DNA from: Deltaproteobacteria bacterium
GTDB taxonomy: Bacteria; Desulfobacterota; Desulfarculia; Adiutricales; Adiutricaceae
DNA length: 12,426 nt
Assembly: GCA_031288745.1 (NCBI GenBank)
Contig: JAITQT010000434.1
Coordinates: forward strand, 1 to 12,426
Direction of reading: 5' to 3'
The notes under the pieces were generated by a model that saw only the letters and a program-made list of their open reading frames with translations, was not told where the DNA came from and made no database searches. The translations under genes were made by a program, and so were the position numbers. Positions 6,702-12,426 of the stretch are shown piece by piece (the first letter of the stretch is position 1; each line of letters begins with the position of its first letter).

Positions 6702-7685
6702 TTAATAAATTTTAGAGAGTATTTTAAGAATAGCCGCTGTTAGCCATAGATTTAAAATGGATAATGGTAGCAGCCATTTCCAATTTATATTTAAAAGCTG
6801 ATCAAAGCGCACCCTGGGGAAGGTCCAGCGAATCCAAACCATAAAGACCATAATGGCGTAGGCTTTAATGAAAGTCCACCAAAAGCCATCTAGGAAGGGG
6901 CCTTTCCAGCCACCAAGGAAAAAAGTGGCGCAAACAAAGGAGACCAAGAGCATGTTGGCGTATTCGGAGAGGAAAAATAAGGCAAAGCCCATGCCCGAAT
7001 ATTCGGTGTGAAAGCCGGCCGTAAGTTCGCTTTCAGCCTCTGGTAAATCAAAGGGCGCTCTATTGGTTTCTCCTATTAAAGAGACGAGGTAGATAAAAAA
7101 GGCGAAGGGCTGAGCAAAGATATTCCACTGCCAAGGCCAAGACCCTTGGCTATCGACAATTTCGGTTAGGTTTAAAGAGCCAGTTAGAAAGACGACCGAC
7201 AATAAGGCCATAATCATGGGGATTTCGTAGGCCACCGATTGAGAGACGGCCCTAGCCGCGCCCAAGACGCCGTACTTGTTATTCGAGGCCCAGCCGGCTA
7301 AAAGATTACTAACCACCCCTAGTCCGGCGAAGGCTAAAATGAGTAAAATCCCATCGTCAACGTTCATGGCCGTTAAATAAGGTCCGAAGGGAATGGGAAG
7401 ATAGAGTAATAAGACTGGCAAAAAGGCCGTCACAGGTGCCAGAAAATAGAGGAGCCAGTCGACGTTACCCGGCACGAAGACTTGTTTAGCCAAGAGTTTC
7501 ATCGAGTCGCAAACGGCTTGGATAGTACCGTAGGGGCCGACCTCGTAAGGGCCGGGGCGCCGCTGGATAAAACCGGCCATCTTACGCTCTATATAGACCA
7601 TGACCACGGCGTTAGCGACCATCAGGGCGATGACCAGTAAAACCGAGACGATTATTTGCACGAAACTGACTATGGAGAGATCCAT
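6702..7685 (-). CDS. nuoH: Complex I subunit NuoH
   Basis: This is membrane subunit H, which forms the floor of the quinone chamber and joins the peripheral and membrane arms. It has 327 residues, the usual size, with about eight hydrophobic helices. Family signatures are clear: VYIERKMAGFIQRRPGPYEV around residues 30-49 with Glu33, VGPYGTIQAVCDSMKLL (49-65), AYEIP with Glu154, GETNRAPFDLPEAESEL (205-221), and GFHTEYSGMGFALFFLSEY (224-242). The charged loops that guide the quinone and couple protons are therefore intact. It starts with ATG 43 bases after nuoD, with GGAG about ten bases upstream. D followed directly by H, with no E, F or G between, marks the 11-subunit type of operon. Confidence 0.97.
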   Translation of the reverse strand: MDLSIVSFVQIIVSVLLVIALMVANAVVMVYIERKMAGFIQRRPGPYEVGPYGTIQAVCDSMKLLAKQVFVPGNVDWLLYFLAPVTAFLPVLLLYLPIPFGPYLTAMNVDDGILLILAFAGLGVVSNLLAGWASNNKYGVLGAARAVSQSVAYEIPMIMALLSVVFLTGSLNLTEIVDSQGSWPWQWNIFAQPFAFFIYLVSLIGETNRAPFDLPEAESELTAGFHTEYSGMGFALFFLSEYANMLLVSFVCATFFLGGWKGPFLDGFWWTFIKAYAIMVFMVWIRWTFPRVRFDQLLNINWKWLLPLSILNLWLTAAILKILSKIY

Positions 7686-7728
7686 GACCTAAAAACTCCG
7701 CGGTTTAGGTTTTAGAGCAAAAGCGATC

Positions 7729-8922
7729 TTAGCGATCCACTTCTGGAATGACCAGATCGAGGCTGCCTAAAATAGCGATGGCGTCGGCTAATAAAGTGCC
7801 TTTGGCCGCTTCGGCGAAAAGAGAAAGGTTACTAAAGCCGGGGGATCTGAGCTTAACCCTATAGGGATTTTTGCCTCCGTCGCTAACGAGGTGCACCCCG
7901 ATTTGGCCTCTAGCTCCTTCGACGGCAAAGTAGCTTTCCCCAGCCGGGAGCTTATAGTTGGCTTTAGGGGCTTTGTCAATTAAAATTGGACCGTCAGGAA
8001 GCGATTCGATGGCCTGCTCAATAATTTGAAGACTGGTTTCTATTTCAAAAAGCCTTATTAAATAGCGGCCAAAACAATCGTTTGAGGGCCCGGCGGGGAT
8101 AGCGAACTCAAAATTATCGTAAAGAGAGTAGGGTATGTTGCGCCTTGTGTCGCTTGATAGACCTGAGGCCCGTAAAACCGGGCCGGTCGCCCCATAGCGA
8201 AGGCAAATATCAGTATCCATCGGGCCCACGCCCTCTAAGCGCCGCCTTAAAATAATGTTATCTGTAACCAAGGCCTTATATATTTTAAGGCGCTCTCTTA
8301 AGTAGGGGATAAAATCTTTGGTTAACTTAATAAAGCGTGAGTCGCAATCGGCGCAAACCCCGCCGAAGCGAAAATAACTCATGGTTAATCTGGAGCCAGT
8401 AATAATTTGTAAAATATCGTTAATCATCTCCCTCTCTTCAAAGGCGTAGAGGATGGGAGTGACCCCGCCAAGATCTAAAACGAAGGCCCCCCACCATAAA
8501 AGATGGGAGGAGATACGATTTAATTCGCAGCTAATAATTCTTAAGTACTCGGCTCTCTTCGGCGGCTCAATACTGGCTAAGCGTTCGACTGCGCCGACAA
8601 AGGCCCAATTCCAAGCAATAGGGTGAAGGTAATCGACTCGGCCCATGTTGGGGAGGTACTGGTAGGGGGTCTTAACCTCGCCCATTTTATCGTGCATGCG
8701 GTGAAGGTAGCCTAGCACAGGTTCGGCCCGTAGCACGTATTCGCCGTCTAACTCAACTAAAACTCTTAACACTCCGTGAGTGGAGGGGTGTTGCGGGCCT
8801 AGGTTTAAGATTATAGAGTCTTTTCGGGCCTGGCGCTCGAAATTTCGAGTGTAAAAGTCGCCAGCAAATGAGCCTTCATCCTCTCTAATGGAAAAGGGGT
8901 TTATGAAATTAGAGGCATTCAT
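7729..8922 (-). CDS. nuoD: Complex I 49-kDa subunit NuoD
   Basis: This is the quinone-site subunit D, related to the large subunit of [NiFe] hydrogenases. From the chosen ATG it has 397 residues. GPQHPSTHGVLR holds His49, and GRVDYLHPIAW holds Tyr98; these match the His and Tyr that bind the quinone head group in known structures. GYLHRMHDKMGE lacks the CxxC of nickel hydrogenases, and the C-terminus ends GSLDLVIPEVDR with no Cys pair, so this is not a hydrogenase. An in-frame TTG at 8937 would add five residues, but the ATG at 8922 is preceded by GAGGA with five bases between, which decides the start. NuoC is a separate gene 87 bases upstream, unlike the fused NuoCD of E. coli. Confidence 0.96.
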   Translation of the reverse strand: MNASNFINPFSIREDEGSFAGDFYTRNFERQARKDSIILNLGPQHPSTHGVLRVLVELDGEYVLRAEPVLGYLHRMHDKMGEVKTPYQYLPNMGRVDYLHPIAWNWAFVGAVERLASIEPPKRAEYLRIISCELNRISSHLLWWGAFVLDLGGVTPILYAFEEREMINDILQIITGSRLTMSYFRFGGVCADCDSRFIKLTKDFIPYLRERLKIYKALVTDNIILRRRLEGVGPMDTDICLRYGATGPVLRASGLSSDTRRNIPYSLYDNFEFAIPAGPSNDCFGRYLIRLFEIETSLQIIEQAIESLPDGPILIDKAPKANYKLPAGESYFAVEGARGQIGVHLVSDGGKNPYRVKLRSPGFSNLSLFAEAAKGTLLADAIAILGSLDLVIPEVDR

Positions 8923-8985
8923 ATTCTTCCTCGCCAAAAGCCCTGCTTGGATTAACTAAAATAAGGAAAGCAAAACTATCTACAA

Positions 8986-9003
8986 TTAAATATATATATT
9001 TAA
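8986..9003. repeat. AT-only palindrome between nuoC and nuoD
   Basis: TTAAATATATATATTTAA is a perfect 18-bp palindrome just after the nuoC stop in transcription order. It has no G or C. It may act as a weak hairpin or an AU-rich cleavage site in the mRNA, but low-complexity AT sequence readily gives such palindromes. Confidence 0.3.
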
Positions 9004-9009
9004 AATTAA

Positions 9010-9546
9010 TTAGCTTATATTTTCTACTTTTGAATTTATTATCGTTTCCCAACGACTAGAGAGGATTTCATAACTGCCAAAGAGCTTAAGGGCGGCTAGG
9101 GAGGTCAAACTCTCAGGGTTTTTCCTTAAAGGTGGGGGGGCTTGAAAATCATCGGGTAAAAGCAAAGGGATTAAATTAGGGTTCCCGGCGAATTTGACAC
9201 CAAAAAAGTCGTGGCTTTCGCGCTCGTGCCACTCGGCCCCTTGGAAGATTTCATAAAGACTGGGCGCAATAGGCCCGGGGCCTTCTAGGAGCACTCTTAA
9301 GGCTATGCGGCCGGGTTTTTCAAACTTATCGAAATGATAGGTCAGTAAAAAACCCTCTTTCACTTCTAATGTAGAGAGATCGAGAAGACTATAGCCTTGC
9401 CGATAAAGATCCTTAGCCAGGGTCTTAAGTTGGGAGGCGTCAATGACCGCAGATACGGTTAGCCCTTCTTTTTTAAAGTTGTGGTTAGAAATGACGTAGG
9501 CTCCGGCTTGTTTAAAGCGTTGGATTAGTTTTTCAATCTCGGTCAT
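9010..9546 (-). CDS. nuoC: Complex I 30-kDa subunit NuoC
   Basis: This is the soluble scaffold subunit C of the peripheral arm, 178 residues, which packs against NuoD and NuoB. The family signature is seen at WHERESHDFFGVKFAGNPNL (residues 106-125), followed by LLLPDDFQAPPPLRKNP (128-144). The first 100 residues form a mixed alpha/beta domain with the usual weak conservation. It has no cofactor-binding motif and needs none. It starts with ATG 102 bases after nuoB, with only a weak GCGAG upstream. At the 5' edge of that gap, GGTTT-TCTTTCT-AAACC could form a small 5-bp hairpin beside the nuoB stop. As a free-standing protein rather than a NuoCD fusion it fits the deltaproteobacterial style of operon. 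Confidence 0.94.
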   Translation of the reverse strand: MTEIEKLIQRFKQAGAYVISNHNFKKEGLTVSAVIDASQLKTLAKDLYRQGYSLLDLSTLEVKEGFLLTYHFDKFEKPGRIALRVLLEGPGPIAPSLYEIFQGAEWHERESHDFFGVKFAGNPNLIPLLLPDDFQAPPPLRKNPESLTSLAALKLFGSYEILSSRWETIINSKVENIS

Positions 9547-9648
9547 CTATTTTCTCGCCAATTGAATTCTAGGTTTAGCTGCTAGCAAAGATTTTTAAAG
9601 TTTAGTCTAAAAAAGAGGTCATATGAGCGCTTGGTTTAGAAAGAAAAC

Positions 9649-10227
9649 CTATTTTTTGCCTTTAGCCGCAGGGGCGGGATCGGGCGGAAGTTCTTGAGGT
9701 TTAGGCCACCAACGGCGAGAGGTTAATTTTTCTTGAATAAAGAAGAGTCCCTCTAAAATGGCCTCAGGCCTTGGCGGGCAACCGGGCACGTAGACGTCTA
9801 CTGGTAGGAGTTGGTCCACGCCCTCCACTACGCCGTATTGACCCTCAAATTTAAAGGGTCCGCCGCTAATAGCGCAGTTGCCACAGGCCATCACGTATTT
9901 TGGGGCGGGCATTTGCTCGTAAAGCCTAACCACGGTCGGGGCCAATTTTCTGGTTACCGTACCCGTGACCATCATAAGATCGGCTTGACGAATCGAGGGC
10001 CTAAAGACCTCAGCCCCGAAGCGGGCCATATCGAAGCGGGCCATGGAAACAGACATCATTTCAATGGCGCAGCAAGCTAAGCCAAAGGTAACAGGCCAAA
10101 GCGACATGGCCCGGTTAAGGTCGAAGAACCAATTGATGGGCTTAATATTTATTAGAGGTGGCAAAACTTCGCTTTTAGCCGCCTCAAGGCCCGGGGGCAA
10201 ACTTAAGATTGGATCCGGCGTGGCCAT
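9649..10227 (-). CDS. nuoB: Complex I iron-sulfur subunit NuoB
   Basis: This is subunit B, which holds cluster N2, the last [4Fe-4S] centre before quinone. It has 192 residues. All four ligands are visible: the adjacent pair Cys52-Cys53 in [12 protein letters not shown], Cys118 in [12 protein letters not shown], and Cys150 in [12 protein letters not shown]. An additional Cys115 lies three residues before Cys118. The C-terminal tail (about 171-192) is rich in Pro, Ala and Lys and is probably disordered. The ATG lies inside the end of nuoA, overlapping it by 25 bases, and AAGGGGG is seven bases upstream, so nuoA and nuoB are likely translationally coupled. Related small subunits of [NiFe] hydrogenases exist, but the NuoA-B-C-D context settles the call. 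Confidence 0.97.
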   Translation of the reverse strand: MATPDPILSLPPGLEAAKSEVLPPLINIKPINWFFDLNRAMSLWPVTFGLACCAIEMMSVSMARFDMARFGAEVFRPSIRQADLMMVTGTVTRKLAPTVVRLYEQMPAPKYVMACGNCAISGGPFKFEGQYGVVEGVDQLLPVDVYVPGCPPRPEAILEGLFFIQEKLTSRRWWPKPQELPPDPAPAAKGKK

Positions 10228-10583
10228 TGAAAAACCCCCTTGGCGTTAAAGTAAAGAACAGCTAGTAAAACGAAGAAGAGAAAAAAGGTCAACTCGGCCA
10301 AAGGCAACCACCCGAAAAGGTTACGATAGCTAACGCCGACTGGGTAGAGGTAAAGGATATCCACGTCAAAGGCAATGAAAATAAGGGCGTAGACGTGGTA
10401 GTTAAAGCCAAAATGATCCCAGGCACGGCCTAAGGGTTTTACGCCGCATTCGTAGGGCATTTTGTAATCGCCGCCTCGGTTTCTGGGGGCGATCAGGGCC
10501 GCGATGACCAAAGGGGAGACGGCGAAGATAGCTGCGGCTACCAGAAAAACAATTATGGCTAAATGAAGGGAGTTAAAAACCAT
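10203..10583 (-). CDS. nuoA: Complex I subunit NuoA
   Basis: This is membrane subunit A, the first gene of the operon, 126 residues with three helices at about 8-31, 62-82 and 95-113. The first loop carries [20 protein letters not shown] (residues 44-63), whose Cys46 sits in the loop that lines the quinone channel entrance. The second helix has [18 protein letters not shown] with Asp73 and Asp75 in the usual acidic positions. The ATG at 10583 has only a weak GGTG a few bases upstream. Another ATG 10 bases earlier is out of frame. The gene overlaps nuoB. About 270 bases of non-coding DNA lie upstream, where the operon promoter should be. Confidence 0.96.
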   Translation of the reverse strand: MVFNSLHLAIIVFLVAAAIFAVSPLVIAALIAPRNRGGDYKMPYECGVKPLGRAWDHFGFNYHVYALIFIAFDVDILYLYPVGVSYRNLFGWLPLAELTFFLFFVLLAVLYFNAKGVFQWPRRIQS

Positions 10584-10633
10584 AGAGCACCATTAATAAC
10601 GTTTGGCGAAAGACTATGCTGACGACTGAAATG

Positions 10634-10698
10634 ATTTGCCGGTTTCAACTTTTCCCTTAAAGGCAGATGGCAGCGGGAGGTGCTATGGCGCGGCAAAT
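10634..10698 (-). promoter_or_regulatory. Inverted repeat in the presumed 5' leader of the nuo mRNA
   Basis: In the mRNA sense, ATTTGCCG (10698-10691) can pair perfectly over 8 bp with CGGCAAAT (10641-10634), closing a loop of 49 bases. Within the loop, smaller complementary pieces (TCCC with GGGA, CCTT with AAGG) could add helices. If transcription starts just after the candidate -10 boxes at 10711 or 10741, this stem would lie at or near the 5' end of a very long mRNA and might protect it. No known riboswitch class is recognised. Confidence 0.3.
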
Positions 10699-10710
10699 GT
10701 TTTCGGTCCT

Positions 10711-10769
10711 GGTATAACTATAAAAAAATAATAGAACAAAGTTATAACATTACAGGGCGACCTTAAAAA
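10711..10769 (-). promoter_or_regulatory. Candidate promoters of the nuo operon
   Basis: Two weak sigma-70-like matches lie on the minus strand 128 or more bases before nuoA. One is TTTTTA (10769-10764), a 17-base spacer, then TATAAC (10746-10741), with five of six bases right in the -10 box. The other is TTGTTC (10739-10734), a 17-base spacer, then TATACC (10716-10711). Both lie in AT-rich DNA where chance matches are common. The gap between nuoA and the divergent pseudogene must hold the promoter unless the operon is read through from further away. Confidence 0.25.
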
Positions 10770-11037
10770 CTCTATAAGAGATCAACCTTTAGATATTGAT
10801 AGAGGGCCTAACCTCCACCGGCACAGACGACAAATTTGTGATTTGAAAAATATATATGAACTGGCTAAGTTTGTCAAATATGATCGAACGGAAAAAAAAC
10901 CTCTTCGCCGATTGTCATTCCAGGTGGCCTAATTTTGTCTCTTGGGCAGTAATCTTTCACAAGGCCTCTTCAAGAGCTTGTTTTCCACTTCCCACTCGGC
11001 TGAAGATATGGCCTAATAATGGTTGGCATTCCTCCTC
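10770..11037. other. Non-coding or decayed sequence upstream of the AAA pseudogene
   Basis: I see no supported gene here. On the plus strand a frame stays open from 10735 to 10932 without a usual start codon (it includes NIYELAKFVKYDRTEKK), too short to separate from chance. On the minus strand two frames have protein-like pieces broken by stops near 10940-11010. None resembles the N-terminal P-loop part of the AAA-ATPase family that should precede the pseudogene at 11038, so that part seems to have been deleted or replaced. Confidence 0.4.
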
Positions 11038-11800
11038 CCTCAAGGGTTATTCTCAGGTCTATGGATTAGCCAAACCAATTACAATTTTACTCAAAGATAC
11101 CCTGTGGTTAATCTCGACATGTCCGGCCAAAGCGACAGTCCCGAAACTCTCGAAAAAAGCCTTATGAGCATATTGCTCACTATTGCTAGGAGAGAGAAAC
11201 TAAAGATTAGCGACCCAACATCGAGCGATATGTTGTATAACCTTCATAGAGGCTTTGAGCGACAAATATTAGACAAGGGTAGTCGTTCTTATTGACGAGT
11301 ACGACTCGCCGGTAACCAATAATCTAAGGAAAATTGAGCTAGCGCAAGATAACCGAGAGGTCTTGAGGGATTTTAACGCTAAACTAAAATCCTGCGACAA
11401 GTACCTTCGTTTCGTCTATGTGACCGGTGTGACCTGTTACGCTTTAATGGGCTTATCCGCCGGACTCAATCAACTCGACGATTTGATTTTAGACGAGAAT
11501 TTCGCTGGCGTTTGTGCCTTTACCATAGATGAATTTGACGATTGTTTCGGAGAGTGGTTAACTAAAGCGTTGCAAAAATTTAAAGAAAACGGCGTTATGC
11601 CACCTCGGGCTACGTTAGCTAATCTTCGAAAACTTATGCTTACTTGGTACTTTGGTTATAGTTGGGACGGTAAGACTAAGGTCCTAAATCCCATTGACGT
11701 TTTAGGTTTTTTTAAAGAGTTTAACTCTAGTCTTTTTCCTACCTCCAAAACTCGGGTGAAAGTATTAATGACTCGTAATAACTTAAGCTTTGACCTCTGA
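11038..11800 (+). pseudogene. Decayed AAA-ATPase-like / PD-(D/E)XK nuclease family gene
   Basis: This is a remnant of the AAA-ATPase-like family (PF09820), whose full members have about 500 residues with an N-terminal ATPase and a C-terminal DUF1703 nuclease domain. The readable part starts at PQGLFSGLWISQTNYNFTQ, continues through RYPVVNLDMSG and breaks near 11281. There the first frame stops at 11293, while the continuation VVLIDEYDSPVT (Walker B-like, with the acidic pair) is in the next frame from 11282. The second part contains FVYVTGVTCYALMGLSAGLN, LILDENFAGVCAFT and WYFGYSWDGKTKVLNPIDVL, all typical of the family, and stops with TGA at 11798. The P-loop start and the whole nuclease domain are missing. 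It points away from the nuo operon. A sequencing error could explain the frameshift but not the missing ends. Confidence 0.85.
11039..11126 (+). repeat. Paralogous segment shared with 12275-12362
   Basis: These 88 bases align without gaps to 12275-12362 (offset 1236), with 8 mismatches, so about 91% identity. Both copies are in the same orientation and reading frame and encode the PQGLF to NLDMSG part of the AAA-ATPase-like family. At protein level 30 of 36 residues match from PQGLF to SPE. Similarity falls quickly on both sides. This marks the two genes as recent paralogues or as products of gene conversion. Confidence 0.8.
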
Positions 11801-12069
11801 AAGCAAGGAGACTAGCTACGATCGGAGAATGTTTTAGACCAAAGATATTCGCCCCCTAGCTTAAATCGAGGGTGTGTATAGGACTATCGGAGGCTATTTA
11901 GGAAAGTTTGGTGAGTTAAACCCTCCTTCCTGTTAAAAAAAAGCGCAGTGAGGCGAGACAGAAGCCTAATTGGGAGTTTTACTGTCAAAATGAAGCCAAG
12001 TTTGATAATATTTATTTAGAGCGTAAAGAGTCTTTAATACCTTTCAGCCTTTTGACGAGGTCCTCAATC
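11801..12069 (+). other. Spacer with a possible coding remnant
   Basis: No recognisable gene. The DUF1703 part expected after the pseudogene is not found in any plus-strand frame. From 11920 a plus-strand frame stays open and runs without a stop into the next gene at 12070, encoding a charged stretch (including KPNWEFYCQNEAKFDNIYLE, about 11965-12024), but it has no ATG or GTG, only a TTG at 12052. It may be the decayed end of another gene fused in frame by deletion. Confidence 0.4.
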
Positions 12070-12420
12070 ATGAAAAAAATACCCCTTGGCCTACAGATTT
12101 TTCAAGATATTATAAAGGGCGGTTACGTTTATGTCGACAAAACTAAATACGTCTACGACGCTGTTTCCAAAGGTAAGGCCTATTTTCTTTCGAGGCCTCG
12201 CAGGTTTGGAAAATCCTTACTGTTAAGCACTTTCGAGGCCCTTTTTAGTGGCCCCACTGACCCTAACGGCCCACCTCAGGGGTTATTCGCAGGTTTATGT
12301 ATTAGCCAAACCGATTACGATTTTACCCAAAGATACCCTGTGGTTAATCTCGACATGTCTGGGGAAAGCAATAGCCCGGAAGAAATCAAAGAAAACCTCA
12401 AATTGAAAGTCAGCTCATAG
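12070..12420 (+). CDS. AAA-ATPase-like family protein, N-terminal part, probably truncated
   Basis: This encodes the N-terminal ATPase portion of the PF09820 family, 116 residues before a TAG. The family opening is plain: MKKIPLGLQIFQDIIKGGYV, then YVDKTKYVYDAV, YFLSRPRRFGKSLLLSTFEA (the family's P-loop variant, Lys48-Ser49, residues 38-57), then PQGLFAGLCISQTDYDFTQ and RYPVVNLDMSG. The ATG at 12070 is preferred over an upstream in-frame TTG at 12052 because GAGG lies about ten bases before it. The TAG falls where the neighbouring pseudogene has ATT in an ungapped alignment, so it is probably a nonsense change or a nearby frameshift, and the gene may be dying. The window ends six bases later. 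The role of this multicopy family is not settled, although its nuclease domain has suggested mobile-element or defence links. Confidence 0.75.
   Translation: MKKIPLGLQIFQDIIKGGYVYVDKTKYVYDAVSKGKAYFLSRPRRFGKSLLLSTFEALFSGPTDPNGPPQGLFAGLCISQTDYDFTQRYPVVNLDMSGESNSPEEIKENLKLKVSS
12275..12362 (+). repeat. Paralogous segment shared with 11039-11126
   Basis: This is the second copy of the 88-base direct repeat, inside the AAA-ATPase-like gene. Of the 8 differences, several change an amino acid (Ser/Ala, Trp/Cys, and Asn/Asp twice), so the two copies have diverged at protein level and not only at silent sites. Confidence 0.8.
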
Positions 12421-12426
12421 AAAGGG

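Noticed and set aside
7729..8922. Membrane-bound [NiFe] hydrogenase (Ech or Mbh type) instead of complex I
   Set aside because: The NuoD protein has no CxxC nickel-ligand pairs at either end and keeps the quinone-site His and Tyr, and NuoA, J and K are all present.
10905..10990. Possible dispersed intergenic repeat beginning TTGTCATTCC
   Set aside because: The motif resembles starts of known intergenic repeats, but only one copy occurs in this window, so repetition cannot be shown.
10856..11167. A 103-residue plus-strand frame overlapping the start of the AAA pseudogene
   Set aside because: Its second half is the pseudogene read in the wrong frame, and its first half has no recognisable motif.
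1..12426. tRNA, rRNA, CRISPR array, insertion sequence or phage attachment site
   Set aside because: No transposase, regularly spaced repeat, rRNA stretch or tRNA cloverleaf was seen. The only direct repeat found is the coding segment shared by the two AAA-family genes.
1..12426. Assignment to a particular endosymbiotic or gut deltaproteobacterium
   Set aside because: Decayed AAA-family genes and the operon type fit a host-associated anaerobe, but no marker gene is present and the idea rests on recollection only.

Overview
The window is dominated by one long minus-strand operon for a respiratory complex I-type enzyme. It reads from about 10.6 kb down to base 1, where it is cut. The order in transcription is nuoA, B, C, D, H, I, J, K, then a MrpD/NuoN-like antiporter subunit, a small two-helix membrane protein, a NuoL-like subunit, and nuoM (3' end missing). 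NuoC and NuoD are separate proteins. No nuoE, nuoF or nuoG lies between D and H, so the NADH-oxidising module is absent here. The layout is that of an 11-subunit-type complex that takes electrons from a donor other than NADH (ferredoxin is a reasonable guess) or borrows an input module encoded elsewhere. Gene order, the 'Na+/H+ antiporter subunit D' type of NuoL and the moderate GC content suggest an anaerobic deltaproteobacterium (Desulfobacterota in the broad sense). That assignment is inference from family knowledge and cannot be proved from this window.

The catalytic arm genes (A, B, C, D, I) and the membrane heel (H, J, K) look intact and keep their key residues: the N2 cysteines of NuoB, two CxxCxxCxxxCP motifs in NuoI, the quinone-site His and Tyr of NuoD, and the two helix glutamates of NuoK. 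The distal part is less standard. An extra antiporter-like subunit directly follows nuoK. A 93-residue protein with two predicted membrane helices sits between it and the NuoL-like gene, and the NuoL-like protein has Asn where the helix-7 Lys is usual. If nuoN follows nuoM beyond the window, the operon would encode four antiporter-type subunits rather than three.

The most striking non-coding signal is the 140-nt gap between nuoK and the MrpD-like gene. In the mRNA it contains a perfect 8-bp hairpin with a 4-nt loop whose 3' arm is the GGAGG ribosome binding site. Just upstream, two interleaved perfect inverted repeats (7 and 8 bp) could form an H-type pseudoknot, and a second copy of one arm offers a competing nested fold. 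This looks like a structured leader controlling translation of the distal pump subunits. Upstream of nuoA an 8-bp inverted repeat could form a stem near the 5' end of the operon mRNA.

Bases 10.6-12.4 kb, on the other strand, hold decayed and partial genes of the AAA-ATPase-like / PD-(D/E)XK nuclease family (PF09820 with DUF1703). One is a pseudogene without its P-loop start, with one frameshift and no nuclease domain. The other is the N-terminal part of a paralogue that meets a stop codon just before the window ends. An 88-bp stretch is about 91% identical between them. The rest of this upstream region shows no gene I can support.
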